Below, one piece after another: positions 10,701-22,607 of a DNA stretch of 64,000 nt. The DNA is taken from NCBI GenBank assembly GCA_002633005.1, contig NMRA01000135.1, forward strand, positions 822,595-886,594. The letters run 5' to 3'. The first letter of the stretch is position 1; each line of letters opens with the position of its first letter. The notes beneath the pieces are model-generated. The model saw only the letters and a program-made list of their open reading frames with translations. It was not told the origin of the DNA and ran no database searches. The position numbers were made by a program, and so were the translations under genes. The stretch is from Phoronis australis (lineage: Eukaryota; Phoronida; Phoronidae).

Positions 10701-12150
10701 AACTTTACCCTGTTATCGCTGTTGCCATGATGGAAACGACGAGAACAGGCCTAATATTATCAAATTGTGGAAAGACAAAAATAGCTGATTTTAACACAGG
10801 AATAAATACTGCTTTTATTGCACTTCAAATTGGCAGCACCAGTAATACATAGAAGTTCAACACATGAACGGGCACGACATTTACTAGCTGAAATGTCATT
10901 TGTCATGGAAACTTTCGCGATCACGAAACACAGCGATCAGAGGTTTTATTTGTCATGGCGTTTACATTAAATCGGAAGATGTCTGAGACCCATCGAAGAT
11001 AGCCCCGCACTGGATCCGACTGTTGTGTCCTCTTACACAGTTGGTGTAATTCGACTTGGTTCAGTAAATTGTATACATAGACATTTGCAAAATACATCAA
11101 TAAAACTGGCAAATAAATACGTAAATAAACAAATAAATAAAAATTAATAATCACAGTCACGTTGAGCAATAAAGAATTATGAAACTAAACCTCACTTAAT
11201 TTTAAATACTAGTCTACCATGCATCCTGTATTTAAGACTTAGTCTACCAGCCATTTTGCATTTAAAAGAATACCTTTATTTCACAAGAAAGTGAAAGCAT
11301 CATTTTGTTTGGATAAAACTCTATCCCGGCTCACTGGTTACAAAATAGATTCGACGGTTCGAGCCGTGCGGCCTCCCCCCACAGTTGTCCTGTAACTCGC
11401 TCGAAGCGTTAGTGACATTGGCAAATTTATTTTGTACAGAATTTTCGAATCTTTTAAGGAATGACGAGCGTGCATAAAGCATTATTTTGTTTCAAAGATT
11501 TGAGTGTTAACTCGTCGTTATATTTAGTAAAATGTCAAAATCCGGGTTCAGTATCCCTTTAAAAATTAATAATAAATAACATGTTTGACCTTGTGCTGTG
11601 GACCATTTTATATCTCCTTTTCATTTGGCAAGCTAATTATGACGAATTATGCAAAAGTTTCACTGATAATTAAGTTCTACATTCTCCTCAACTAGTCACG
11701 AATGAGAGGAACCGTAAATGGTCCATTTGCTCCTGAATGGAGCTACAGCAACGGAGCCTAAGGTGATACAGGTTTGAAAGAAAATACTGGTTCCTGACTT
11801 AACTGCTAACATTCTTCACACGCGGTAGCACTTTTCTCGATCAAAGAGTAGGCTACATATATGACCGAGCAGAGAGTTCTAAAATACAACACATCCTAAA
11901 AGGCTGTTTTTAAAACTAACATGTTTTATGTAAGATGGTTTGTTTCCCCTCGCCCTCGTTCACTCCCCTGAGACGGGAAGGTAGGTCAGAAAATATATTT
12001 TTCTACCTCCCTGTGTTGTGCAGCACTGATTTCCTTTATACAAATGAATTATTTTTTCATTTTTGGACTATAGATAAATTTTTTGAATCGCACACATTTT
12101 TACGGTTCGGAGGGGAAATAAACTGAATCTTAATCTTAAGTCTAACCCTA
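7781..12150. other. Intergenic stretch between ureF and the NR2E gene
   Basis: No exon, RNA gene or complete element is recognised here. It holds a short GGT-type microsatellite at 10058-10080 and an AAAT/AAAC-rich stretch at 11107-11148. The remainder is A/T-rich with stops in all frames. Confidence 0.6.
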
Positions 12151-12151
12151 A

Positions 12152-12414
12152 TTACACGACGGGTCCATACTTCTCCGCACCTTGGTATATGTCTGTTATC
12201 AGTTTCTCCATGGCTATCTCCCCAACTGTTCCCCGGAAGAACAGTCTCTCAAGGGTGGCGCTAGTGACTACCCGCAGGGAGGGCAGCAACAGCAGCAGTT
12301 TGCCAAATCTGGTCACTTGCCCTGGAAACTGATGACGTATGTAGTCGACCAACAGCAGTTGCGTGTGATCTTGAAAACTCTCGACTATGAGACGATCGTG
12401 AAGGCCGAATGTTT
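12152..12414 (-). CDS. NR2E receptor exon 7 (LBD C-terminus)
   Basis: The acceptor is TTTCCACAG and the entry phase is 1, completing the E of ETFGLHD. The exon contains helices 9 to 12, including [13 protein letters not shown], which is almost invariant in NR2E proteins, then [11 protein letters not shown] and [10 protein letters not shown]. The stop TAA is at 12152-12154, ten residues after IYQ. No separate AF-2 motif beyond MEKLITDIY is evident. Confidence 0.92.
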
Positions 12415-15400
12415 CTGTGGAAACAGGGTGCCAGATGTTAGGAAGAAAATATGATAATTAACAAACAATTTTGGGTGGTGTTGTTTCCTAAAGTTCTGAG
12501 AAATTGTCTTCTGCTTGCTCATATTTCTCATTTATTGCAAGTCAAAATATCAATTTATCTAAGTTTTGTACTTTGAAAAATGACTTTGTAATATCTTTTA
12601 TTGTTCGGAACAGTAGGTCTAAAACAGGATACCGGAAGACAAGTCATTTCATCTCTAGTTTGCATGATTTTTTTGTTGTTTTTATAACTCAGATTCTTTT
12701 AACAAAGTTGGAGATTGTGGAATAAATTTAAAGGCCACAGTAATCACCAACTAGTGATTTTTAACTTACCTGGTCGAAATAAAATGATGGCCTTGAGACA
12801 AGCATATTCTGTGGTGTCGATGGCAAATGCCTTAAAGCGGTCAGTGATGTCTTTTATATATCGTATGTCTGCCATTGCTGCGGCGAGTTTCTCTGAGTCG
12901 ACATCTTGCGGTACAATTTTAGCGCAGTCGAGGATGCTACGTGCGTCCACTGGGATATTCCACTGAGCCATGCTGAGAATGAACAAATCACGCCACGATT
13001 CTTCTAGCAGAGTAAGCTAAAAATAAAATACATTTGTTATTGAGAATCCTATCATGTAAGCAGCTCAGGTGAGTTTTGGTCGTACACATGCATTTAATAC
13101 GGTCGTGTGCACGAGATTACGAGCGACGTCACTGTCTTTATAACGAAACACTACATACTACGAACTTATTTAACTCAACGTCATCTTCATAAATCACTTC
13201 AATTTCCTGTGTAAGTAAAATGTAAGATAAGACCGCCTTCGATGCGACTGGGAGAACGTACAACTTCTTTGACAAAACGGGACCCAGGTGCCCAAGAAAC
13301 GCACTCACTTTGGCTAGTCACGAGAATCAATTTAATTGAATGACAGTGGGTTTAAAATTGCATGGTTGCAGTACCTTACAATGTACAAATGAAAAAGGAT
13401 GCACTAATGATAAATATGACAGCGCACGGCGCACTCGTTATCAAACATTATTCAGTCTCTTGACCTGCTTGGTTGACCTACTTATAGTCTGAAGCAATTA
13501 ACAAGGTTACCGAATTTTTTTAGTTCCAAGCTAAAGCGTAGTGACTAAATATACTCAAGGTTTTCAATAGAGTGCGGAAAAGATTCAAACAGAAGAACAT
13601 TTCCAAATACATAATATTTTTAACTATAAAGCGAAATAATTTACTGACTCTGTAGTTGTCACACACCTTGAAAAAACTACCTTGCGTTTTCACAGGTTTT
13701 CTAGTTTTTACCATTTCCTTAAGTAGATTTGAGATTTTTAAAGAATTTTACATTACAATAGATTACGAGTGAGCGAAGGTTCTTAGGCCTTGAGCTGAGC
13801 TGTCGAGATAACCACTCCGTCATAAATGAATAATGGTTATGAACAGTATATGGAGTTCACTTGGGATTAAAAACAATCAATTTTTGTCCATTTACCTGGT
13901 CTGTAGAGGTCAATGTTCTGAATGACGGAACGTGTTTGACCCAATTAATGACTGAGAAGAGCAGACGAGCGGTCACCTCTTGCATTGACTCTTTACCACT
14001 AGGCGGCAGCATAGTCGTTCCCGCTCTTGGAATCACGAAGGCTGAATCTTCCGATTTCATAGCCAACCCGGATCTGCTATTCATTGGATTTTCCTGCAAG
14101 TGATTTTTTTTGTAATTTGTCTGTCCATCGTGCTTTTCATACAGCAAAAATAAAATGTCAGTATGAAAATATTATTCTGCATTACGTTTTCTCCAAAGAG
14201 GGCCATAAATGATTTGAATCTCCATTTTCTTGCTCTGTTTAGGCTGTTCATAAAATTGGTCTCATAGTATACCATAGTGTGGTAGGATTCCATTTCCGTT
14301 ACCAACGAGGCGCCATTTTCGCCTTGCAGTTGGATAACCCCAATAAATTCTGAAAAGTGTTCATGAGTCATGGCTCAGATGTCCTTGTTGGTAACCGTAA
14401 TGTAATATTATCCCTATCAGGACAAGGCCAATTTTATGAGAGAAAAAGCCATTGAAGCGAGACGAAAAGCAGCTTCAGATTCATATTACGTGCAAATCCG
14501 ACTGACGAATATAGGCAAATTAAAGTTTTTAAGAATAGTCGCCGGAATAACGAGACTTCTTCATCTTTTGTTGCAACAACTGGCAGTGTGAGTAGAAACA
14601 TTTAAGATGCTTTTTGTTGAACATAATTGAATTCGGAAGTCTTTGTCAAAATTAATCATGATTTCTCAACATGATATTATTGTGCATTTTTGTGTTCAGC
14701 TTTTGAATTTCGTTCCGGTTACCGTATGTTTCCTACCTGGAAATGTTCCGCAGTCATTAACGAGTGCAGAAAACCCGCCTGGTAAGCCTGTTGGTATATT
14801 GACGCCACGAACGGTTCTGGCCGGGTACGGAAGTCAACGGGACTGATACTCTCCGGTAAGCTGGGACTGGACGAGGCAGATGTCAGGGAATCCGGTTTGC
14901 ATTTAGGCTTCCGGGGTCCCCTTTCGTGTTGCACAGCTGGGAAACATCAAGGAATGCATTTAACATAAAAAGGTATATTCTACAAATATATATTAGTCTT
15001 ATTTTTAAAAGCCACCTGCAGCGCCATCTATAGTCATGTTTTGCTTCCTGTAGAACGTTTCCAGAGGGTTTTGACATGGCTATTTTTTTCTGTTTTTACT
15101 TTCACACGATGTACACAATGGACCGAGTAGAGTGTCTAGCTGCAGTATTGTTCAGCTTCATTCGTCAACGGCCTCAAACTTGATTCAGTTTCAGGTCCGT
15201 GGGTTTAAACAGGGTCCAATGTAAAACTCAAAAAGCACTGCTCCAGATTTTTATCTTTCCAATGACCAAAAATGGTTTTCCACTTCGCCATCCTTTTTGG
15301 GTAACTTAACTTTAAATCTTCGCCAGCAGAAATGAAAATTTGCTAAATCGGAAATTGATTTTGTAACTTAACCTTCAGCGCCCCTGTTGGACAAGGTGTC

Positions 15401-18400
15401 AAAACCAGGAGTAGCCACATACTGCAAAGGACAAGATATTTTTACGGCACTGTCTGGGTAATATATATTTTTTATTTACTCGTGTGGACGATTAAAACGT
15501 TACTTTTCAAGAAAGCTGGCACCACGTTACCGAATTAGAACCGATTGTTTCATTTTGAGGCCTATTCGCGTTTTGAGTGCATGGAAAAACCAAACGAAAT
15601 CAGATACGTGTGCACGGAATTTTGTTGAATATAAAAAGCACGTTGTCAACATTCGGACAGGTGCTAACAATGACAATTATCTTGAGCAGTCGAAGATTGC
15701 AAACTTAAAATTGTAGTAATGCTTCCTCACCATCTTTATTCATGTTTGCCTCAAAGCAGCGCTTCAGTCGACATGCTCTGCATTGGTTTCGATGCGTTTT
15801 GTCTATGGGACATTGGCCTTTGTGATCGCCTTGAGCTTTGCAAGTGTAGAAACGTCCACGGTGAATGCTGCGTTTGAAGAAACCGGAACACCCTGCGAAT
15901 TAAACAGCAGCTGTTGCAGATTGTGTAACAAAACGGCAATACGGAGACAATGGCGTCCTAATGAACACAATCAATTAGTGGTTTCCACGGTTCACCATTT
16001 TTGCATTAATTAGTGACTTTCAGCAAAATTGCGCGCGCGTGGAAGTTTGAAGATTTTTGTTGAGAAATTTGTAATCAAAAGGCGATTTTATGGTTACATG
16101 TATATTTTATTCAACTGAGACCTGAAACCACTGACTGATTCATGAAATCTCTTTTACAAAGTTTGGGAAATGTGAATCCTGACTAACGCAGAGAAAAGCT
16201 ATCCACTCTGAGATACAATGTCCACATGTTTTAGCTGAATAATGCCTTTATCTCTCAAGGAACCCACTTAATTATGCAAAAGTGACAGAACCATTTTGTG
16301 AAATCACTAGAACACAGCGGGCTTGAATCTCATCAACACAATACAAGTAGGCTGAACATGTCAACACGATACATTACATGTTTCTGTAGTAGATAAAGCG
16401 CTTACCGTCACACGTATATATCCCGTAGTGTTTTCCAGAGCTTCGATCGCCGCATACTTTACAAGGTATGTCCAACAGTCGATCACCTATGGAAATGTTA
16501 AACATTTTTTAATGAAGCAATTCTTCTGTTCGTTCATACGTTGCAAAAAGGTACAGTTCATAGGAGGGTTTTGAAAGCTTTCTACAGATTCGTACACATG
16601 GCGTTGTCGTAAATTGAATAAAAACGTTAAACTTTAAAATTTTCTAATAATTCCCACAACACATAATTAATTGTCGATGAGTAAAAGTACATCAGTGGTA
16701 GCAGTTACAAAGATTAAAGTTTTCATAAGCGGCTTCACAAATCCACTTGTTATATCTCGTTTGTTTGTTATGTATCGGATATCTAAGAACGCCGCGAACT
16801 TTTGACGTATTAGTTTTATAAGTAACGTGACAAACTTGTTCCTTAAAGTGTTGAAATGAAGTCAGTAAAATAACAGGTTCATGTCTTAAAGAAATATAGG
16901 CAAGACAGAATTCGTGAACGCGTCCCAAAAGAAAAATTTCCTTCAGACTTACATGTAGATCTATCGCGTCGAAAATAAGAATTGCGTCAACCAGTCACTG
17001 TTTAGAAGCAAGGAATGATCTACTGAGTGAATTTTCTGCCACGCTGAGGTCGAGATTTAAGAAAAATTAACATTATAATTCAATTCTGCTAACAGGGCAT
17101 ATCTCATTGCTACAGTGCTAACAAAAGTGTTTACAGCTTCGCCTCTACTTTTATGTTTACCGAATGCTTGTTTTTTCTAGAACTTGAACACTACACCTCC
17201 GAGGGATTCATTTTGAAAATTCTTAAGTGAGGGATCAAACAGGTCTATTATGACTACACTGGCATAACATGTACAATTCAATTAAACCTAATGAGGCGTA
17301 CATCCTATGAGCTGTGTTCTCTTTGTTTTGTGTATACCAGGCTAAAGACAGTAGTCTTCGATTTTAATTATGTGTTCAAGCAAATATCAGCTGACTTGGT
17401 CCTTTGTTTGCGCCATTGATTTGTTGTTGTCGAGGGTTTTAATTAACGGCCAGGTCTGCTCAGTATTGTCGCGGGCTTAAAAGTTAACCGACATTCTCAT
17501 TAATAACCTAAATCATATGTAGAAAATATTCTTCAATTGACCATATTCCTTTCTCATTTACCGCGTTTACCCTTGCTCGACACCTAACGACACATTGTAT
17601 CGTGTTGGCTTAATCACCCTTGCACGCAGTGCTTGACATCGAAGTACGCGTAGCTTCAATAATTTCAGTTACGACTGTGGACCCAGACAAGAAATTTCAG
17701 GCCCAGTCATGTTGATTGACCCATATATCAAATATTGTGACCAGAAACTTTTTTTCTTGTAATTAGATCTACGACAACGAAAAATTTCCATTTCACGATT
17801 ATGTGCCATTTTCCATTTTCTTAGTCCGTGCTCTGCTTTTCGTTAGGTTTCAAAACCTTTCCGTCCACGCGTAACGTTTTCGTATCATTTAGATTACCAT
17901 TCACAAGACGGTATTTCTTGAAAATTTAACGTTTTCGACGTCAACATGAATACAGCAAATTTGAGCTTTAAAAATTCATTAAGAAGGACATTTTAAATTG
18001 TTTCGGTTGCCGTTTTTACATACAGATGAAGAGTTCCTGTTACTACGCACTAACTACGTGGCGCGCCCTCTTTAGGAAGATATCTCTTGCAGTGTCCGGC
18101 TTGTTGACGCAACTAGTTCGATTATTGGTGTATTTGGCGATCAATACATACAATCTGGGTAAGGCAGGTATGTCTGGTATTACAGATCTATTGATGACGT
18201 ATCTTCAGATGTCTTAACATACCGAAAGGCATATTTTCTATGTATCTGAGCTATACTTGTTTAATTACATTTTCTCCGTATCATGCTTCGGCACATAAAC
18301 CAGTAGTGTGACACAGCGTCCCCATACGTCAGAACTCACACCGGACGTATTATGCAGCAAATGGGAAGTTTCACCAGTGCAGTCTCGTTAAACTTCTTAT

Positions 18401-21268
18401 CTGCCTTCTTAACGCCGTCCCAAAACCAGAAGGTAGATATTTCTGCCTGCTTACATTGGGATGGCTAGTACACTCCATCGATTGATGCGACTGTCTTGTG
18501 GTTAGGAATCTTTTTTGTTGCCCATGGGGATCCCACGTGCTGGCCATAATATTAACATTTACCATGACAATTACTCGTGAGATGGCAATCATCCCGACAC
18601 TATTGCAAAGGTTTAACACGGCGGCTCATCTGCCTTTCGATCAGATGCCGACGATCTCTCTGTAGCTGCCTTCTTATAAAAAAATCAAATCTGAACGCGG
18701 TCTGAAACTGGCCAAAAAGAATTCCCTCGCGGTGAAGTCTTAATATTATTGCACGATTACCGTCACTGTAGTTAGGATGACTTTAAGAAGAGCTTAGAAA
18801 TATGTACAAGCTGTTGGTAATACGAAATTTCTCACAAAAGTGGAAACGGTCTACTCCAAACAGACTCTGTCGTTGAATTAACGGTCCATGCCAGAGGCTT
18901 TTCTATTGTGCTGCTAAGACCACTTAATCGGGTTTGGAAGGCAAATGTCAATGGCTATTTCTCGTTAAGCAGTCAACAGCTGACAAGTTTCTGAAGCCTC
19001 ACTTAAGGATTTTTCTTAATCTATTGACTTCGCAGTTTATCTCGCGCGAATAGTTTCAATTACGTTTGAATTACTTCCTTACACAAGTGCAATACTTTCA
19101 GTTTCAAACAGCTACACTCTCATCTTGCTGTTTCGACTTAAATGCTGTTCTTGTTTTCATCTAACAAGCTGTTTTCTCACACGTAAATCTGCTTACTGAA
19201 ATATTTTGGAAGTGAAAAATACGTTTGGAAAACATGTTCTAGTCCATGTGTGTATGTACGTACATTACTCAGTTCTATATCAGGTGCTTCCCTCAAGAAA
19301 AAGCGGGGGTATGGTCAGCGGGTATACCAGCAAATTTTTACTTTACAAGGACACACTCCTGGCTTGATTCGAGACGTTCATAGCTTCACACCGCCGATTT
19401 GGATTTTTGTAAATCAGTGCCCGGGGTCCAATTTTGTACTCGCAATCAAGTTCGAAATTATTTTTCATAAATTTCTTTTTGCATTGTACTTTCGATTTGA
19501 AGATAAGAGTCTATTACTATTTGATCGTGTGAATGTCTGCCTAGCCGGAACTTCATTTTCTTGGACTAAATCCTGGAATCAGAACTCAAAATGTCAAGCT
19601 TTCATTCGAGTTTGTAGCTCAAATCTAGAGGTCACCAAGCGCAAACTTGCAAAATGTGTAATGTACTAGAGCACGCAACCATAAACGCTTACCTGGAGTT
19701 CGGACAAAAGCAGACCGAAACGAAAACATTAAAAATGATTTCGGTTTCGAAATTCCATTTCTGAACTCGAATTCGAACTGTTCGTTTTAACATTTTCTCA
19801 AAATAAATGTTTTCCGTTTTGTACACGAACACATTAGGCCTATGAGTTATATGCAAATGAGATTAATTATAAAATAATCCAGACCCATTTGAGCTGACTC
19901 CCAACACTCAAGCAATATTTCCAAGTTCAGTTGAATAAAAAATTTCCAGTTAAAGCTTGAGTTCGTAGCTTGAATTTCGGGTCCACGCTCAAGGACAAAC
20001 ATTTTGGACAATGTCACGAACAGGAAGGACCGATTGGTCAAGTTGCCCAGATCCGGTTTTTAATCGACTCTCGGCTTTAGATTTTTTCTGGCTTGCCAGA
20101 TACTGCCTCCAAAATGTCAGAGTTTTGTCTTCTGCAAAATTACAGTAATCAGACTGCCGGTCATCTAAAAATTTCGCCTCATTAATTTGCGCTTTCGATA
20201 ATTATCCAGGAGTTGTACTCTTCCCTGCGCGTTATTTGTTCACACACTTTAACTCCACTATACAGTGGCACATCTTATTCTAAACAAGTTGTCGACATGC
20301 TAATGATTTCTCGAGTGTCGAATAAGACTTAAGTCAAAGAAATCAAACACGTTTGTCAATGATGTGGGTTAGTTAATTAGTGTCTCTAACTTTTGTCAAG
20401 ACGCTTTCGAGAGTAGCGTTCCAGTAATTAGTTGTAGAATGAATAACTGTGCATTGCCACACGAATAAAAGGAAAGCTCAGCTTTACCTTAAATCTGAAA
20501 AAATAGAAAATCTTGTCATATCCGTGTAAATTCGTATGATCGGGAATACTTTAACAAGTAGTTTTGTGTAGTCGCCATAGTTATTATAATAAAAGGTACA
20601 AAGGTAACCAGACAGTCGTGAAGGATACATGTACGTGTACTCGCTAAATGTTCAGTAACTGGTACATACGTTTTTTTACCAGGATTGTCGTTGTTTTTGT
20701 TGTTAAGTAATATATAAGGACACATTATGTGACAACCGTTTTATGTTAAAAAGCAAAATGAAATATCTAGCCTTTTAAGATAAAGTGAAAGTTTCAGTTG
20801 TTCAACGAGACTAAGTTATAGAGAATGTATCAACATTTTAAAGCTAAATGTTAAACTTAAACTTGTCTCAGTTGGCAAGCCCGTAATGACGTGATCTACT
20901 ATATATTGTAATTGCTTAACTTACCAAACGCAGACGACATTGGCAAACATAAGCTTTTATCAGTAAAAGTTAAATACAAAATGAAAACTATTCGTTTGCA
21001 GGGCTACATATGTTTAGTTGTCTTTTTGTTTGCTCTAAAAGGATAAAGTCAGCTTCGGGCAGTGGTCTGCATAACAAATCTACAGAAAACACTGCAGTTG
21101 TACATGTAAGTATCGACACAATACAGTTAAACACATAACATCAATTAAGCACTTAGAATATAATAGTTATAAAGTTCACAGGAAAATTATAAACATTCCT
21201 ATTACGTTAAGGGACACATAAAACTGAATAATTATAAGGAGCAAGCAGGGCGCCTCTGACTTACCCAT
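12152..21268 (-). CDS. NR2E-class nuclear receptor (tailless/TLX-like), complete
   Basis: Ligand-independent or orphan receptors of this class act in the nucleus, mostly as repressors in brain and eye development. Exons: 21265-21268, 16406-16486, 15731-15892, 14737-14936, 13896-14093, 12770-13016, 12152-12414. They sum to 1155 bp, 384 residues plus stop, against about 385 for vertebrate TLX. All junctions are GT..AG with matching phases. The protein opens [15 protein letters not shown]. The two-zinc DNA-binding domain has P-box CDGCSGFF and is followed by the [14 protein letters not shown] extension typical of TLX. A hinge follows, then a ligand-binding domain with AQWNIPVD, the DATEFACLK-like DTTEYACLK and [13 protein letters not shown], ending near [10 protein letters not shown]. 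The DNA-binding part is most TLX-like, while the hinge (SLMTAE) and ETFGL region resemble NR2E3/PNR. Placement within NR2E needs a tree. Confidence 0.9.
12415..12769 (-). other. NR2E intron 6
   Basis: This 355-bp intron has a consensus donor CCAG|GTAAGT at 12769. Nothing else is seen in it. Confidence 0.85.
12770..13016 (-). CDS. NR2E receptor exon 6 (LBD helices 4-8)
   Basis: The acceptor is ATTTTTAG, with entry phase 0 and exit phase 1. It encodes [19 protein letters not shown], the conserved nuclear-receptor signature of helices 4-5. IPVDARSIL and the ATEFACLK-like [15 protein letters not shown] follow. Confidence 0.93.
13017..13895 (-). other. NR2E intron 5
   Basis: This 879-bp intron has donor CCAG|GTAAAT and acceptor TTTAG. 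No internal feature is recognised. Confidence 0.8.
13896..14093 (-). CDS. NR2E receptor exon 5 (hinge end and LBD helices 1-3)
   Basis: The exon is 66 codons, phase 0 at both ends, with acceptor CACTTGCAG. It contains [19 protein letters not shown] and [13 protein letters not shown], equivalent to the ARLLF-x(3)-KWAK and LP-x-FS-x-L-x(3)-DQ motifs of NR2E receptors. A serine/glycine-containing linker precedes helix 1. Confidence 0.92.
14094..14736 (-). other. NR2E intron 4
   Basis: This intron is 643 bp. Open frames inside it carry no recognisable domain, and no second exon is needed because the phase-0 ends join directly. Confidence 0.8.
14737..14936 (-). CDS. NR2E receptor exon 4 (hinge)
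   Basis: The acceptor is CCAG|CTGTG and the donor CAG|GTAGGA. The first codons complete [15 protein letters not shown], the basic extension after zinc finger two that contributes DNA contacts in TLX. A Ser/Pro-rich linker ([17 protein letters not shown]) and [13 protein letters not shown] follow. Confidence 0.9.
14937..15730 (-). other. NR2E intron 3
   Basis: This 794-bp intron has donor GATG|GTGAGG. It contains a fortuitous ATG frame at about 15077 beginning MSKPSGN, which resembles vertebrate TLX start residues but sits between two coding exons. Confidence 0.8.
15731..15892 (-). CDS. NR2E receptor exon 3 (second part of DNA-binding domain)
   Basis: The exon is 162 bp, phase 1 to phase 1. 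The acceptor lies at the conserved position inside the P-box (CDG|CSGFF). It encodes [17 protein letters not shown], the D-box and [20 protein letters not shown]. Nine residues (KAQGDHKGQ) separate the first two cysteines of zinc finger two. Most nuclear receptors have five there and TLX/tailless seven. Confidence 0.95.
15893..16405 (-). other. NR2E intron 2
   Basis: This 513-bp intron has donor GACG|GTAAGC. It interrupts the DNA-binding domain between the two halves of the P-box. No further feature is seen. Confidence 0.85.
16406..16486 (-). CDS. NR2E receptor exon 2 (zinc finger one)
   Basis: The exon is 81 bp, phase 1 to phase 1, with acceptor TTTCCATAG. It encodes [19 protein letters not shown] and then YGIYTCD, nearly identical to the [20 protein letters not shown] of vertebrate TLX. 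Confidence 0.95.
16487..21264 (-). other. NR2E intron 1
   Basis: This 4.8-kb first intron contains a MITE family C-like segment at about 19418-19790 and a related A/T-rich segment at 19840-20060. No coding exon was recognised in either direction. Confidence 0.65.
19418..19790 (+). mobile_element. MITE family C-like copy
   Basis: It starts TGCCCGGGGTCCAATTTTGT followed by ACTCGCAATCAAGTTCGAAA, parallel to the left end at 29270. An internal GTCACCAAGCGCAAACTTG parallels the core of the 29270 and 43385 copies. The right terminus is degraded. Confidence 0.5.
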
Positions 21269-21325
21269 TATGGTCGTCTCACAGCTAGGAAGCCAACAGT
21301 TCCTTGGGATTACAATGTAAACACT
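21265..21325 (-). other. NR2E exon 1: 5' leader plus ATGG
   Basis: The minus strand reads CCATAATGG|GTAAGTC with ATG at 21268-21266, so only four coding bases belong to this exon. The phase-1 end fits exon 2 (G|GT) and gives MGDRLLD. The donor GTAAGT is perfect. The leader of about 57 nt follows a TATA/Inr pair. No other ATG exon with phase-1 end was found in the 5 kb upstream of exon 2. RNA data are needed to confirm. Confidence 0.6.
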
Positions 21326-21358
21326 GCCGGGCCGCTTTTAGGTCGACCGAGTTTTATA
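21323..21358 (-). promoter_or_regulatory. NR2E core promoter (TATA and Inr)
   Basis: TATAAAA is at 21358-21352 on the minus strand. A CAGTGT initiator-like sequence is at 21326-21321, with its A 33 bp from the first T. This is the canonical TATA-to-start distance. It lies directly upstream of the predicted first exon. Confidence 0.55.
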
Positions 21359-21386
21359 GCATGGGAAACAAAACAAGTGGTCGAAG

Positions 21387-21396
21387 CCAATAATCC
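21387..21396 (+). promoter_or_regulatory. CCAAT and Otx-type TAATCC site upstream of the NR2E promoter
   Basis: CCAAT and TAATCC overlap at 21387-21396, about 60-70 bp upstream of the predicted start. TAATCC is the consensus of K50 homeodomain proteins such as Otx. Short matches like these can occur by chance. Confidence 0.25.
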
Positions 21397-21964
21397 CTTA
21401 TGATCGCCTACTGCATACCAACTATTGGTATCGATTTAAGGCCTGATAGTTTTTCAATGTAACTTAATATTGACACCAAAGACATTTATCTTTTTCATCA
21501 GCCGCTCTCCAGAATAGTTGCCGCAAAAGGCAGACGACGAGAGTAGGCAGATTTTCTACCAAAATGAGACCCGAGGAGCCCAGCACAGCTCATGGTGGAT
21601 GAGTATCTCATCGCTTTTCACAGTTGTGGGTGTGCATATGGACAAGCGTCGTCCCACAAAGTTGCCGATGCACGCGCACATTAGATGGAGTAACTGAAAA
21701 GGAGACCAGTTTTGTTTCAGAATCAAAGGCGGATACAGTTTTTTACGACAAAAGGAGATCCAAGTAAAACGACAGGTTTCTGAAGAAAATTCTACATCAG
21801 ACACAATGAGTAGAAAACCGGCAATGAAGTTTAGTGTCGTGATTTCTGCGTCCAGCGGCCTATACTCATGAGCAAACAATATAAATTTTCTACTGATTTT
21901 CCCGTAGTTTTATTTGTACTTTGGCTAGTGATCCAGTCTAAATTTGTGCATGATGATCAGTAGA

Positions 21965-22200
21965 TTCGAGCTACACACGCGGAAAAAACGCAAGATTCCT
22001 AGTTCAGACTCGAAATCGTGCATTTAATGCTGGGGACACTAAGTGCAAAATAAGCCGATCCGTGTAAACCATGATGTATTCAAGCAGAGAATAATGGATA
22101 CTTATCAAGAGTTCACAGAAAGTAAAACAGAAAAAGATAAAAATAATTTCGAGTTTTATTTCCGTTGTAAGGTTTACTGAGACCCCAGGTTCAGCCGGTA
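21965..22200. mobile_element. MITE family C, short copy
   Basis: The left arm contains TTCAGACTCGAAATCGTGC. The right arm contains AATTTCGAGTTTTATTTC, then GAGACCCCAGG. These form an imperfect inverted repeat like that at 29270-29676. The interior contains a CAAGCAGAGAATAATGGA string related to the other copies. Confidence 0.5.
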
Positions 22201-22452
22201 ATTTAACGTTCCCTGTCACCTGTCAACAAAGGCCCAAGTCCACAAATTTTACCCAAATCTTTCCTGAAAATATCAGTCCATTTTGAGCATGTATGTATGG
22301 TATTTAACGTCGTTTCGGAAACTCTGTAGAAAAGGACCTTATGACATTAACCGTTTCAATCGATAAAACAATGCTTCTGTTTTGCGGAGTTACTATATGG
22401 ACCAAATTTTACAGTGGTCAAATTTCTGCAGCTTTCACAGTGGAGAATAAGG

Positions 22453-22607
22453 GGGTGGCGGATTTAGGGGGTCAAGGGGGCCGTGGCCCCCCTAAAATTC
22501 TCCCAGTTTCCATTTAGCAGCTCGGGGATGCGAATGTCCGACTGGTAAAATCTGGTATAATATTCCGCCTTGCCCTCCCCCCAACTCAAAATCCTGGACC
22601 CGCCCTT
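22453..22607. mobile_element. MITE family A copy, short form
   Basis: The ends read GGTGGCGGATTTAGGGGG and CAAAATCCTGGACCCGCCC. The orientation is reversed relative to the copy at 62748. The core TCTCCCAGTTTCCATTTAGC matches the family. Confidence 0.75.

Noticed and set aside
11350-11375. GGTTCGAGCC string suggestive of a tRNA T-loop.
   Set aside because: No matching acceptor, D-arm or anticodon arm could be folded around it.
12182-12454. Plus-strand 90-residue frame.
   Set aside because: It is antisense to NR2E exon 7.
14883-15077. Minus-strand ATG frame starting MSKPSGN, similar to the first residues of vertebrate TLX.
   Set aside because: It lies between exons 3 and 4 of the NR2E gene, downstream of the DNA-binding domain, so it cannot encode the N-terminus. 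The rest of the frame has no similarity.
15783-16013. Plus-strand frame with a signal-peptide-like start ([17 protein letters not shown]).
   Set aside because: It is the antisense shadow of NR2E exon 3, which is certain from the zinc-finger motifs.
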